From Alkalimarinus alittae (GTDB lineage: Bacteria > Pseudomonadota > Gammaproteobacteria > Pseudomonadales > Oleiphilaceae), in assembly GCF_026016465.1 (NCBI RefSeq), contig NZ_CP100390.1, positions 3,392,501-3,456,500 of the forward strand: a DNA stretch of 64,000 bases, written 5' to 3'. Shown piece after piece: positions 50,175 through 60,600 of this stretch. Numbering within the stretch: position 1 is the stretch's first letter; each line of letters opens with the position of its first letter. Position numbers and translations under genes: made by a program. The notes under the pieces were generated by a model, which saw nothing but the letters and a program-made list of their open reading frames with translations, did no database searches and was not told where the DNA came from.

Positions 50175-50330
50175 GTCCCATCATTTATTGAATAGCTCGG
50201 CCGTTCAAATCGCCCCAAAACAGCCCCTCAAATCAAAATTCACCAAATTTCTCATTTCGAATCATGAAAATGTAATAAAAATCACGTATCATGCGCGCCA
50301 GAAATTAATACTTTTCGAGGCACAAAGGTA

Positions 50331-51596
50331 ATGTCGATCAAAAACGCTTTTTATGCACAGTCTGGTGGTGTAACTGCCGTTATCAATGCTTCAGCCTGCG
50401 GTGTAATTGAAACCGCAAGAGCTCACAGCGATAAAATTGGTACCGTATACGCAGGTCGCAATGGAATTATCGGCGCTCTTAGAGAAGAGCTAATAGATAC
50501 AAGCCTCGAATCCAAAGAAGATATTGCTGCACTTCGTCATACCCCTAGTGGTGCATTTGGTTCATGTCGCTACAAACTTAAAAACTTCGAAGAAAATAAG
50601 CGCGAGTACGAGCGTCTTATCGCGGTTTTTCAAGCCCATAACATCGGCTACTTCTTTTACAATGGTGGCGGAGACTCACAAGATACCGCTTATAAAGTAT
50701 CTCAGTTAAGTGAAAAAATGGGATACCCGATTACGTGTATCGGTGTGCCAAAAACGGTTGATAACGACCTTCCCTTTACCGATAACTGCCCTGGATTTGG
50801 TTCTGTAGCTAAATACGTCGCCATATCAACTCAAGAAGCCGCTATGGATATCGCATCAATGTGCGAATCTTCAACGAAGGTATTTATTCTTGAAGTAATG
50901 GGCCGCCACGCTGGCTGGATAGCCGCTGCAGGTGGTTTGGCAGGCAAAGATTCATCAGAAGCGCCTCATATCATATTATTCCCAGAAGTAGCCTTTGACC
51001 GTGAGAAGTTTCTTGCTCGGGTTGAAGAAAGTGTTAAAAAATACGGCTACTGCGTAGTCGTTGCTTCTGAAGGGGCTCAGTATGAAGATGGCCGCTTCGT
51101 TGCAGACGCAGGCCAAAAAGATGCATTTGGACACACTCAACTAGGCGGTGTTGCTCCAGCATTGGCGAATATAGTTAAGCAAGCACTCGGTTATAAATAC
51201 CACTGGGCGGTTGCAGACTATTTACAACGTTCAGCACGCCATATCGCATCAGCTACTGATGTAGATCAAGCCTACGCGATGGGTAAAGCAGCGGTAGAGT
51301 TTGCCATTGAAGGTCGCAATGCGGTCATGCCAATTATTGTACGCGAGCCAAGCGAGCACTATAAATGGACGATTGGTGAAGCGCCACTTAGCCAAGTGGC
51401 TAACCAAGAAAAGAAAATGCCGATTCACTATATCACTGATGATGGGTTTGGTATTACTGAAGAGTGCCGTCGTTACTTAGAACCACTAATTCGCGGTGAA
51501 GACTACCCTCCTTACCAGCACAATGGCTTACCAAAATACGTGAAGCTACAAAACACGCTAGCCGAAAAGAAACTCAGCACTGATTTTGATATTTAA
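50331..51596 (+). CDS. pfp: 6-phosphofructokinase, PPi-dependent type
   Basis: A 421-residue phosphofructokinase interconverting fructose 6-phosphate and fructose 1,6-bisphosphate. The phosphoryl-donor loop reads FYNGGGDSQDTA and the catalytic loop PKTVDNDLP; lysine in PKT(I/V)DND, in place of the glycine of ATP enzymes, marks the pyrophosphate-dependent group. EVMGRHAGWIAAAGGLA and PEVAFDREKF are also family features. A PPi enzyme is reversible and saves ATP. A strong terminator follows. Donor preference is inferred from the loop only. Confidence 0.9.
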   Translation: MSIKNAFYAQSGGVTAVINASACGVIETARAHSDKIGTVYAGRNGIIGALREELIDTSLESKEDIAALRHTPSGAFGSCRYKLKNFEENKREYERLIAVFQAHNIGYFFYNGGGDSQDTAYKVSQLSEKMGYPITCIGVPKTVDNDLPFTDNCPGFGSVAKYVAISTQEAAMDIASMCESSTKVFILEVMGRHAGWIAAAGGLAGKDSSEAPHIILFPEVAFDREKFLARVEESVKKYGYCVVVASEGAQYEDGRFVADAGQKDAFGHTQLGGVAPALANIVKQALGYKYHWAVADYLQRSARHIASATDVDQAYAMGKAAVEFAIEGRNAVMPIIVREPSEHYKWTIGEAPLSQVANQEKKMPIHYITDDGFGITEECRRYLEPLIRGEDYPPYQHNGLPKYVKLQNTLAEKKLSTDFDI

Positions 51597-51613
51597 TCAA
51601 CAGCGTCAGTAAG

Positions 51614-51640
51614 AAGGCGACCACTTAGGTCGCCTTTTTT
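51614..51640 (+). terminator. Intrinsic terminator after pfp
   Basis: AAGGCGACC pairs perfectly with GGTCGCCTT around a five-base loop and runs into TTTTTT, 17 bases after the stop codon. This is the clearest rho-independent terminator in the window. Confidence 0.92.
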
Positions 51641-51757
51641 ATGCCTTTTTCTCAATCTTAGCCACCTCATACTTTCATTCAGCTTCTGTTCAGGTTCGTT
51701 ACGTTATCGTTTAGTCATTGTTAATAAACACAAGCGATGGCTTAAAGGAGTACGACC

Positions 51758-52297
51758 ATGAACAAACTTATATTACCCACAGTCATTATTGCCCTATCTG
51801 CATCTCCTACGTTATGGGCTAAAGACTCATTCCACGGTAAATCTAAATGGGCTAAAGTAACAGACGTTGAACCTATTACTCGGTCAATACAACGCACGAT
51901 ACCCCGAGAAGAATGCTGGACTGAAAAAGTAAGGTACGAGGAACCGACTAACGAGCCTCGCTCTTATACTGGAACCATTTTAGGCGGCATTATTGGTGGT
52001 GCGCTAGGTAACGCCGTCGGCCACAAAAAGAAAAACAAACAGATCGGTACTGCAGTTGGTGCAGTGCTAGGCGCGACCGTTGGCAATGATATTTCAAACA
52101 GGGGCTATTCTAATTCACGGTCGAGGGTCAGCTACCGAAACGAACGCCGCTGCGAGACTCATAACGAGACTAGCTATGAAGAAGAAGTGATTGGCTATCA
52201 TGTATGGTATCGTTATCACGGCGAAGAATATAAAACCCGAATGAATCAGCGCCCAGGTGATAAAATTAAAGTACGCGTGAACGTTGAACCTTATTAA
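51758..52297 (+). CDS. Glycine-zipper 2TM domain protein
   Basis: A 179-residue exported protein. Signal peptide to about residue 21 (PTLWAK). Residues about 70-108 are a glycine zipper (YTGTILGGIIGGALGNAVG then GTAVGAVLGATVGND), the 17-kDa-antigen/Rick_17kDa type that may insert in a membrane. The flanks hold Cys residues (EECW, RRCETH) and aromatic residues near the end. Preceded by AAAGGAG. Role unknown; such proteins are often envelope stress-related. Confidence 0.78.
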   Translation: MNKLILPTVIIALSASPTLWAKDSFHGKSKWAKVTDVEPITRSIQRTIPREECWTEKVRYEEPTNEPRSYTGTILGGIIGGALGNAVGHKKKNKQIGTAVGAVLGATVGNDISNRGYSNSRSRVSYRNERRCETHNETSYEEEVIGYHVWYRYHGEEYKTRMNQRPGDKIKVRVNVEPY

Positions 52298-52336
52298 TTG
52301 TTAATATTTCTAATACCGTTAAGGAGCACCTAGCCA

Positions 52337-52690
52337 TTGTTTATACTCAATAACGAAACGAAAAATGCGGCAACCAACCGTCGACCTGCAACATTAGTAA
52401 GTACCATGCTGCAGACTATCTGTTTTGTGTTATTGATCTCGACTGCAACAATGGCTAGCACTCAACAGGTTAACGCTCAACAACGTAGCTCATCCGATAA
52501 AAATCAAAGTGCCTCAATCAGTCGTGAAGAAGCAATATCTATTGCCAAGCAAGGCAAGGAAAGCAAAGTACTAAAAGTAAAAATACAGCAACGCTCTTCT
52601 GGCAGCATTTACAGGGTAAAATTATTAACAAACGAAGGGCGCGTCAAGCAAGTGGTCATTAACGCTGCAACAGGCCAAATAGAGCGATAG
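52337..52690 (+). CDS. Exported PepSY-domain protein
   Basis: A 117-residue protein from TTG 52337, which follows AAGGAG by ten bases; ATG 52406 is the alternative start and keeps the hydrophobic signal (LQTICFVLLISTATMAS). The C-terminal 60 residues form one PepSY domain (SREEAISIAKQGKESKVLKV, YRVKLLTNEGRVKQVVINAATGQ). It sits 51 bases before a PhoPQ-like pair; PepSY proteins often neighbour such systems and may modulate sensing. Confidence 0.75.
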   Translation: MFILNNETKNAATNRRPATLVSTMLQTICFVLLISTATMASTQQVNAQQRSSSDKNQSASISREEAISIAKQGKESKVLKVKIQQRSSGSIYRVKLLTNEGRVKQVVINAATGQIER

Positions 52691-52741
52691 CAGCTAATCC
52701 ACCTAACGAGTCCTCAGTAAAAAGACGCAAAGTGATAAGCT

Positions 52742-53422
52742 ATGAGAATTCTTGTTGTTGAAGATGAAGATGAGCTAAGACACCAACTGGTCAGCGCGCT
52801 AGAAGACCACCAATATGTTGTTGATTGTGCTAGAGAGGGTCAGGAAGCGCTTTTTTTGGGGGAAGAAACTAACTTCGATTTAGCCATTGTGGATTTAGGT
52901 CTTCCTAAAATAAATGGCATTGACGTCATTACTCAATGGCGTGCTAAAAACATCACGTTTCCTATCATTATTTTGACTGCTCGAGATAACTGGAAAGATA
53001 AAGTCGAAGGGTTAAATGCAGGCGCTGATGATTATGTCGTCAAGCCCTTTCATTTAGCCGAGTTATTAGCCAGAGTTAGTGCGCTACTGAGGCGTTCAAC
53101 AGGCCACTCAGTCTCAACCTTACAGTTTGGAAATATCACCATTGATTTGACCGCTAAACAAGTGCGTATCGATGAGCAGATTATTGAATTGACGGCATAT
53201 GAATACAACGCATTAGAGTACTTGGTTCTACACAGAGGAAAAGCCATTTCCAAGACAGAGCTCACAGAGCACCTCTATGCACAAGACTTTGATCGCGATA
53301 GTAACGTAATAGAAGTATTTATTGGTCGTTTGCGGAAAAAACTAGACCCCAGTGGAGGTTTAAAGCCTATCAACACAGTCAGAGGGCAAGGTTATCGTTT
53401 TGACCTAATCAGCGATGAATAA
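52742..53422 (+). CDS. OmpR-family response regulator
   Basis: A 226-residue regulator. Receiver domain to about 120 with the phosphoacceptor Asp51 in AIVDLGLPKINGID and the conserved Lys in DYVVKPFHLAEL. The C-terminal winged helix carries LTAYEYNALEYLVLHRGK and VIEVFIGRLRKKLDP. It is PhoP/QseB-like. It overlaps the kinase gene by eight bases. Target genes cannot be read here; the preceding PepSY and glycine-zipper genes are candidates. Confidence 0.93.
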   Translation: MRILVVEDEDELRHQLVSALEDHQYVVDCAREGQEALFLGEETNFDLAIVDLGLPKINGIDVITQWRAKNITFPIIILTARDNWKDKVEGLNAGADDYVVKPFHLAELLARVSALLRRSTGHSVSTLQFGNITIDLTAKQVRIDEQIIELTAYEYNALEYLVLHRGKAISKTELTEHLYAQDFDRDSNVIEVFIGRLRKKLDPSGGLKPINTVRGQGYRFDLISDE

Positions 53423-54797
53423 CACTAATATTATTGACCACGTCATCCAGCGCCTTGTGCCAAAATCGATACAAGGGCGGCTTCTCATTGCGAGCCTGAT
53501 GTCATTACCCATTTTCTGTGGTTTTCTCGGCCTCTCCCTCGATCGAGCTTTTACGAATAGTTTACGCACCGGCGAACAGGCTCAGTTAACCCTGCAAGCC
53601 TATGCATTGATCGCAGCCGCAGAACTTGAAGGTGGTCAGCTTTGGTTACCCGAACAACTCACAGAAACTCGCTTGAACCAACCGTCTTCTGGCCTTTTTG
53701 CAGCAATATACGCTAAAGGTAAACAACATAGTGTATGGCGTTCCAATAGTGCGCTAAATGATCAGTTACTGACCCACTGGACCTCTCGCGGCGAGCAATA
53801 TGGGGAAGCGTTATTTGGCACCATCAATCAGGCCAACAACACATTTTTTTTCCTGCAGTACAATGTGTTTTGGGAAGATTCATCAGGTACTCAGCACCCA
53901 TTCCAGTTTGTTATTTTTGAAAGTACTCAATACATCGAGGAGCAAATTGCCGCCTACCGAAAGAACCTTTGGAGCTGGCTATCAGCCATCGCACTTGCCA
54001 TCACCCTATTACAACTACTGATCATGCGGTGGGGGCTGAGACCGATTCGCGAAGTCTCTAACGACCTTAAAAAAATACAATCAGGACGACCCTCAATCCT
54101 TGAGGGATCGTACCCCACTGAGCTAAGCGAACTCACAGACAGTATTAACACACTCATTAGCAATGAAGCAGAACAGCGCAACCGATACAAAAACACCCTA
54201 TCAGATTTAGCGCATAGCCTGAAAACCCCGCTATCAATTATGCAAGGAAGCCTTCAATCAACAGAAAAAATAGACCAACAGGAGCTAGAACAGCAAATCT
54301 ACCGTATTGACCAGATCATAAGTCATCAACTAAAAAGGAGTGTTAATGCGCCTAGCAACCCTTTTTCAGAGGCTATTCCCATTGAAGAGAGTTGCGAAAG
54401 TGTCGTATCTGCATTAAAAAAAGTGTATCGAGAAAAGCCCGTAGAGGTCAAAATAAGCATTCCTCCGAAGCTCAAGTTTCGAGGTGACAAGGGGGACTTA
54501 CTAGAAATAGTAGGGAACCTTCTTGATAACGCGTTTAAATACGGCAGAGGCAACGTTCAGGTTTCAGGTAAGCCACTTTCGTCAAACAAAATAATGATAA
54601 CCATAAGTGATAATGGCCCAGGTGTTGATAGCGAACAATATACCCAACTGCTTAAACGTGGAGAACGAGCGGACACATCACAACCGGGTCAAGGTATAGG
54701 GCTTTCGGTTGTCGCTGACATAGTGAGTAGCTATAGAGGCAGTATAGCGCTAGCACGCTCACCTCTAGGCGGGTTGGCGGTGATAGTCCAGATATAA
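53415..54797 (+). CDS. PhoQ-like sensor histidine kinase
   Basis: A 460-residue inner-membrane kinase, partner of the overlapping regulator. Membrane helices lie near residues 20-40 and 185-205, with a periplasmic sensor between them. The HAMP-like region continues to about 250. The phosphoacceptor His267 is in SDLAHSLKTPLSIMQG, and the ATP domain has GNLLDNAFKYG, DNGPGVD and GQGIGLSVVADIV. The HSLKTPL form of the H box is typical of PhoQ-type kinases. The signal is unknown; divalent cations or cationic peptides are possible by family. Confidence 0.92.
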   Translation: MNNTNIIDHVIQRLVPKSIQGRLLIASLMSLPIFCGFLGLSLDRAFTNSLRTGEQAQLTLQAYALIAAAELEGGQLWLPEQLTETRLNQPSSGLFAAIYAKGKQHSVWRSNSALNDQLLTHWTSRGEQYGEALFGTINQANNTFFFLQYNVFWEDSSGTQHPFQFVIFESTQYIEEQIAAYRKNLWSWLSAIALAITLLQLLIMRWGLRPIREVSNDLKKIQSGRPSILEGSYPTELSELTDSINTLISNEAEQRNRYKNTLSDLAHSLKTPLSIMQGSLQSTEKIDQQELEQQIYRIDQIISHQLKRSVNAPSNPFSEAIPIEESCESVVSALKKVYREKPVEVKISIPPKLKFRGDKGDLLEIVGNLLDNAFKYGRGNVQVSGKPLSSNKIMITISDNGPGVDSEQYTQLLKRGERADTSQPGQGIGLSVVADIVSSYRGSIALARSPLGGLAVIVQI

Positions 54798-54804
54798 AAA
54801 ATTC

Positions 54805-55218
54805 TTATGTGCCAGAATAACTGGTTTTATTCATGATCGACGAGACCAACATCAATCCTTTCATCCAGGCATTTTTCTCCCTATTAGTCAGAGAAACAGC
54901 AGAGACTTCATCAATGGCCTGTACTAGCGTCTTAGCAACGTTCTCATAATCATCCATACCAATATTCAAATGATGATGCTTTGTTCCCAAATCTGCTAAG
55001 TGCGCTTCAAGTATATCTATATGCTCTAATCCATTAACAATAAGGTTTAACATGGTAATGAATTTAAGGCGCTGTCCCTCGCTGCTCTGAGTAAACAGCA
55101 GTTTGTATTGAGGCTGCTGGAGAAATAGAAGATCATAAAAACAACTGATCGCTGACTCTTCCTGACCTCTTAACCTATTCCAACTAAATTGAATGAGATT
55201 AAGTTCTTCATCATTCAT
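54805..55218 (-). CDS. Globin family protein
   Basis: A 137-residue single-domain globin resembling the globin part of flavohaemoglobins. NLIQFSWNRL begins helix A, SCFYDLLF and LLFTQSSEGQRLKFITML follow, and LGTKHHHLNIGMDDYENV carries the candidate proximal histidine (F8). It lacks a reductase domain. The start is ATG 55218; a frame from TTG 55263 exists. It could bind O2 or NO, or act as a sensor. It is convergent with the kinase gene. Confidence 0.8.
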   Translation of the reverse strand: MNDEELNLIQFSWNRLRGQEESAISCFYDLLFLQQPQYKLLFTQSSEGQRLKFITMLNLIVNGLEHIDILEAHLADLGTKHHHLNIGMDDYENVAKTLVQAIDEVSAVSLTNREKNAWMKGLMLVSSIMNKTSYSGT

Positions 55219-55379
55219 AACCTGAAGATCCCTTTTATGGATTAGCACGTCATTAAATATCAAGCCTATAAGGCATCCGTCTAACCCATAAGTCTATATC
55301 AGGTTTCCAGATTTAGTATTATAAATCTGATTTAACTATTTGGTGAGGAGTATTAGGTCTCTAAACTAATCTATGTTGA

Positions 55380-55616
55380 TTAACGTTCTGCAACGAACGT
55401 ATCAAACTCAGTAAAACCACCAATATAGTCTTGACCGATAAAAATCTGAGGGACCGTTTCAACTTTTTTACCTACAGTCTTTTCTAAGTCGGCTTGACTA
55501 ATGCCTTCTTCAATAATATCAATATAGCGGTATTCAAACGCCTTAAGCTCACAAAGCTGTTTAGCGCGCTGACAGAAACCACACCCTGACTTACCAAAAA
55601 TTGTCACTCTTTTCAT
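55380..55616 (-). CDS. Glutaredoxin, GrxA-type
   Basis: A 78-residue dithiol glutaredoxin with active site CGFC in IFGKSGCGFCQRAKQL, the cis-proline segment VETVPQIFIG and IGGFTEFDTFV for glutathione binding. The pattern VDI/IDIIEEGI...DLEKTVGKKVETVPQIF follows E. coli GrxA. Its targets could include ribonucleotide reductase. Monocistronic between globin and the TetR gene. Confidence 0.92.
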   Translation of the reverse strand: MKRVTIFGKSGCGFCQRAKQLCELKAFEYRYIDIIEEGISQADLEKTVGKKVETVPQIFIGQDYIGGFTEFDTFVAER

Positions 55617-55757
55617 AATGTTTCTCCAAATATATTTAAGACAGACGGGTCGTTGAAACGCTAAATGTTTGAGACCAGATATTGATAGGTTAAAGAAAAT
55701 GAAGAAATAGGGCCAATAAATAGTTTTTATCTTATTGATAGCGTAAAGCTAAAACTA

Positions 55758-56366
55758 TTATCTCACCTGTAGTCCTAGTAAGATAATATCTAACGACTCA
55801 TCAAGTACCGACTCTGAAATCCCGCCCTCTACGCAGTCAAACCGACGGTCCAACATCAAGCTAGAAATGCCATGAACCATAGCCCATGTTGAATTAGCGA
55901 CAAGTAAAGGGTCTTTATCAACAAACTCACCCGTTTCAATGCCTCGCTGCACCAGGCTAACGATGACATTAAACGCATTGCCACCGGCTTCTTCAAGCTC
56001 AGGAAAATCATCATCAGGAGACAGCATAGGGCCAAACATAAGTCGATATAGCTCAGGATTATCTAGCGCAAAGTGTATATAGGCTTTACCCGACATTTGC
56101 AGGGCACTCGCCACTGTGCTGTCTGCTTTAATCACTGAGTTTGACGCATCATAAAGCCGTCGAAAACCTTCGGTAGCCAAAGCTGCTAGTAGTGCTGTTT
56201 TATCTTCAAAATGACGATACGGTGCCGTTTGAGAAACCCCAACATCACGGGCAAGCGCTCGAAGACTGACCTTATCCGGCCCGTGTAGCGTCAAGTGCTC
56301 CAACGCCGTATCCAGTAGCGCTTGTTTAAGATTACCATGGTGATATGGCTGTTCCTGAACGCCCAT
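55758..56366 (-). CDS. TetR family transcriptional regulator
   Basis: A 202-residue repressor from ATG 56366 (AAAGGA upstream; the frame opens to 56423). The N-terminal helix-turn-helix reads YHHGNLKQALLDTAL, VSLRALARDVGVSQTAPYRHFEDK. The C-terminal part has WHG-type TetR_C sequences (FALDNPELYRLMFGP, WAMVHGISSLML). It is divergent from an RND efflux pair, which it probably represses; the ligand is likely a substrate of that pump. Confidence 0.92.
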   Translation of the reverse strand: MGVQEQPYHHGNLKQALLDTALEHLTLHGPDKVSLRALARDVGVSQTAPYRHFEDKTALLAALATEGFRRLYDASNSVIKADSTVASALQMSGKAYIHFALDNPELYRLMFGPMLSPDDDFPELEEAGGNAFNVIVSLVQRGIETGEFVDKDPLLVANSTWAMVHGISSLMLDRRFDCVEGGISESVLDESLDIILLGLQVR

Positions 56367-56490
56367 AATATTTTGTTCCTTTAATATTCTCATCGTGTAA
56401 TCAGCAGTTTGCGATAACGGCACGCTATCGTATATGAGTAATTTTACATAGTTTTATACTGTGGCTAAAAAGATGTAAATCATAAAACAT

Positions 56491-56532
56491 TGTTGACACT
56501 GATCACTTTAAAGAAATATTATGTTAACACTG
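56491..56532 (+). promoter_or_regulatory. Promoter and candidate TetR operator of the second RND pair
   Basis: TTGACA (56493-56498) and TATTAT (56517-56522) are 18 bases apart, a good sigma70 promoter. TGTTGACACTG (from 56491) and TGTTAACACTG (from 56522) form near-identical direct repeats 31 bases apart that overlap both boxes. TGTTAACA is itself a palindrome, the kind of half-sites TetR-family dimers bind. Inferred operator of the divergent regulator. Confidence 0.6.
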
Positions 56533-56565
56533 TCTACATAGCAAGTATTGAATGAGGGTTTCGTC

Positions 56566-57612
56566 ATGTTTTTTAGAAACACATTTTACGTGTTTTTTTC
56601 TGTTCTTTTCACCCTAACGCACGCACAAGCAGAGCCATTAGCCGACACTAAAAAGCCCTCGGCATTTCTAGTAGAAACGGCACAAGTCAACTACTTAAAG
56701 CGCGGTAAAAGCGTGGATGTAAGCGGCCGATTAGCCAATAAGTCTGAACAAAAGCTTTCATTCAAAACAGCGGGCCCTGTAGCAACTATTTTCGTTGACG
56801 AAGGCGATCGAGTGCAAAAAGGACAACTTCTTGCCCAACTTAATCAGGAAGAAATTGATGCTCAAGTGGCTCAGTCCCAATCAGTCTATGATGAAGCAAA
56901 ACGGAACGCCGCACGCTATCAAGCACTATATGAAAAAGGAGTTGTGCCAGTGGAGCAACTTCAGTCCGCTGAAACACGCCTAGAGGTTGCTCGCTCCGAT
57001 TTAAGAATTTCAACATTCAATAAACAGCACTCCGTTATTGTCGCACCAGATGATGGCCGTATATTAAAGCGCGAAGTTGAAGCAAACGAAATGATATCCC
57101 CTTTTGAAACCGCGTTTGTAATGTCACTTAACAAAGGGGGCTGGGTTGTTCGAAGCAATGTTACAGACAAAGACATTGTACGCATTAACAAAGGTGATTC
57201 AGCAAGCATTCGGCTAGACGCTTACCCCGGGAAAGTGTTGAGCGGTCGAGTATCCGAAGTCGGCGCTGCCGCAGACGTCAGAAGCCACTTATTTGAAATA
57301 GAAATTACCTTAGATGCTACAAATTTACGCCTCCATTCTGGTTTTATCAGCCGGTTAATTATTGAGCCTTCACAGCAAGAGGCGGTAGCCCTTCTCCCTA
57401 TAGAAGCCATTATTGGCGCCAGCAACACAAGCGCACAGGTCTTTGTGTTAAATGAGGCGCTTGAAGCGATACAGACCAATGTCGAAATCGCTTGGTTAGA
57501 AAGCGGGTCTGTTGCAGTTAAGTCAGGTTTATTAGAAGGCGCGTCTGTCGTTACATCAGGTGCAACCTACTTACATGAAGGGGCTGCTGTCTCTGTCTAT
57601 TCACACCCTTAA
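56566..57612 (+). CDS. RND efflux periplasmic adaptor subunit
   Basis: A 348-residue adaptor with a signal peptide (SVLFTLTHAQAEP). ATG 56566 has GAGGG eight bases upstream; TTG 56548 is a longer alternative. The lipoyl halves are VATIFVDEGDRVQKGQLLAQL and IVAPDDGRILKREVEANEMISP, with the beta barrel after VRSNVTDKDIVRINKGD. It lies 44 bases before its permease and is driven by the promoter at 56493-56522. Substrates unknown. Confidence 0.92.
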   Translation: MFFRNTFYVFFSVLFTLTHAQAEPLADTKKPSAFLVETAQVNYLKRGKSVDVSGRLANKSEQKLSFKTAGPVATIFVDEGDRVQKGQLLAQLNQEEIDAQVAQSQSVYDEAKRNAARYQALYEKGVVPVEQLQSAETRLEVARSDLRISTFNKQHSVIVAPDDGRILKREVEANEMISPFETAFVMSLNKGGWVVRSNVTDKDIVRINKGDSASIRLDAYPGKVLSGRVSEVGAAADVRSHLFEIEITLDATNLRLHSGFISRLIIEPSQQEAVALLPIEAIIGASNTSAQVFVLNEALEAIQTNVEIAWLESGSVAVKSGLLEGASVVTSGATYLHEGAAVSVYSHP

Positions 57613-57656
57613 TTTATTAATCATTTCTTTTTAAATCCAGAGATCGCGCCAACGCC

Positions 57657-60600
57657 ATGAACATTCCATCTCTTGCTATTAAAAACCACCAGTTCACGCT
57701 AGTGGTTGTTTTACTTCTTGTGGCACTGGGTACCGCATCACTCGTTAATATGCCTCGTTCTGAAGATCCTCAGTTTGACTTTCCAATGACGATGACGAGC
57801 GTTGTTTATCCCGGCACCAACCCTATCGACATGGAAAAACTCGTTGTCGACCCGATAGAAGACGCCATAAACGAACTAGAAGACCTTCACGTCATTCGTA
57901 CAGAAATTGAAGACGGTGTAGCGATCATCCAAACCGAGTTTATATACGGTAGCGATCCCGACGAAAAGTATGATGATGTTGTGGCGGCAATAGCCACCAT
58001 TAGAGATGAATTACCCACCAATATTCGTCGCCTAAAAACCGATAAAGTGTCTCCCGCTGATATCAATATTTTGCAATTAGCCGTCAGTTCGCCTAGCGCT
58101 AGTTACGGCGACTTAAAGTTAACAGCTGAGCGTCTTGAAAAAAAACTTGAGCGAGTCACCGGTGTAAAGCGCGTTGAAGTTAAAGCATTCCCTGAACAAC
58201 AGGTGCAAGTAAAAGCTGACCTTATTCGGCTAGCCGCTCTCGACATCTCTTTACCTGAGTTAGAGCAAGCTCTACGCGCCTCTGCAGCCAATATTCCTGG
58301 TGGCCACGTCAATATGGGGCAGCGACGATTCACGGTTCAAACGAGCGGCGACTTCAGCAGTATTAATGATATTAAACGCACCATCGTTCGTTCTAGTGGT
58401 GACCATGTGGTCTACATTCAAGATATCGCGGATGTATCCTTTGGCGACGACCTACCGAGTTACCTCGCTCGACATCAAGGCGTTCGCTCTGTTTTTGTAA
58501 CCGTCATTCAGCGAAAAGGCAGCAATATTTTTAATGTCACTAGCGCATTAAATGAAGAAATCGAACGCTTTAAACCTTCTCTCGATCAGTCAATCAACAT
58601 TGAGACCGTAGTGAGCCAAAGCCACAGTGTTGATAAGCGAGTAGGTGAGTTTTTTAATAACCTGCTGCAAGGGCTTATTCTGGTCGGGATCGCAACCATA
58701 TTAGTGCTAGGCCTTCGTGCATCGTTTGTGGTGGTGCTCGCTATTCCAATGTCTATTCTCATTGGTATTGGTTGGCTCGATATTTCAGGGTACGGCATTC
58801 AGCAGATGTCTATTGCCGGTCTAGTTATTGCGCTAGGCTTGTTGGTCGATAATGCCATTGTGGTGACTGAAAATGTAGGCCGGTTTATGCGCGAAGGCCA
58901 TGATCGACTCACCAGTGCCGTTAGAGGGTCATCACAGGTTGCTTGGGCTGTAGTGAGTGGCACCTTAACCACTATTTTAGCGTTTTTCCCCATCTTATTG
59001 CTGCCAAGCCATTCCGGCACCTTTATACGATCAATGCCGGTTACTGTGGTCATTACACTTATTGCCTCTTTAATCATCGCGCTGATGCTCACCCCATTAA
59101 TGGCTAGCCGCTTTCTTAAACAAGGCAATAACACCAATAAAGCGAGAACCAAACAGCACGACCTCTGTAATGATACTCCTGATAAAGACGCACCATGGGC
59201 ATTAAAACAAATTAACCGATTTGCTCAAGGTCCCTATCATCGGATGCTCTCGTTTACGCTGAAACGGCCTTGGGTCATTATGATCATCTCGGTTGCGGTG
59301 TTAGTTTCAACCCTAACCCTATTTAAAAGTGTCGGGGTCAGCTTGTTTCCAAAAGCTGAAAAAGCACAAATTTTGGTTAATATTGAAACTGCTGAAGGTT
59401 CAAGCTTTGATAAAACCTATGCGCTAGCCGTTAAAGTAGAAAATATTATTGCCAAACACCCTGAAGTCACTAGCGTGACCACGAATATAGGTAAAGGTAA
59501 TCCGCGGGTCTATTACAACATCACCCCTAAGCGAGAAGTCCCGAACTACGCTCAAGTATATGTGCAGCTAGAAGATACCGGCATTTACCAAGACGTCGAA
59601 GCCTTTGTTTCAATTTTGCGCGATGAATTTAAGAGCTTACCTGCTGCTAGAGTCACTGTGCAGGAGTTCATGCAAGGGCCTCCCTATGTTGCCCCCATAG
59701 CAGTTCGAATCATGGGTGACGACCTTGACGCACTGCGAACAGTCGCTGTTGACATTGAGAGCCTTGTTAAAGAAACAAAAGGGACCGTTAATGTAGATAA
59801 CCCCGTGGCACGCCATAAAGTGGATATTCGTATCAACATCAACCGAGATAAAGCGGCGCGCTTACAGATACCTATCCATACCATTGATCAAGCCATTCGC
59901 ACCGCTTTAGTAGGTCAAACGGTCGGCTCTTACCGTGATGAACAAGGTGAAGACTATGACATTGTCATTCGCAGCGCAGGGGCAAAATCGCCTCACTTCG
60001 ATGCGCTGAGAGATGTTAATCTTAAATCCCCCACAGGCGGCATGATCATGCTTGGGCATCTAGTTGATGTTGAAATGGAAAGCATTATTCCTCGATTCCA
60101 GCATCACAATCTAGAGCGCATGGCACGCGTCACAGCCGATGTAGATACCGGCTACCAAACTGAAGCCGTCACCAACGCGATTATCGACAAACTCGACCAA
60201 TATAGCTGGCCAGAAGGGATCCACTACGTCATCGGTGGCGAGCAAGAAAACCGTAAAGAGTCTTTTGGAGGCATGCTTCAGGCACTCATTATTGCCCTAC
60301 TCGGCATCTTTGCTGTACTTGTTCTACAGTTTAGATCTTTTGTTCAACCACTTATTATATTTGCAGCAATACCCTTTGCGATAACCGGCGCAATATTAGG
60401 GTTATGGATGACCGGCTACACCTTTTCATTCACCGCATTTATAGGGCTAACCTCGTTAGTCGGTATCGTGGTTAACAACTCCATCATACTGGTCGATTAC
60501 GCAAACCAAATCAGAGGCTCAGCTAAAGCAGAAATAGAAAGTAAGCAAGATATTGCCAATGCCATTATTGAATCCGGTAAAACTCGCCTTCTTCCGATTT

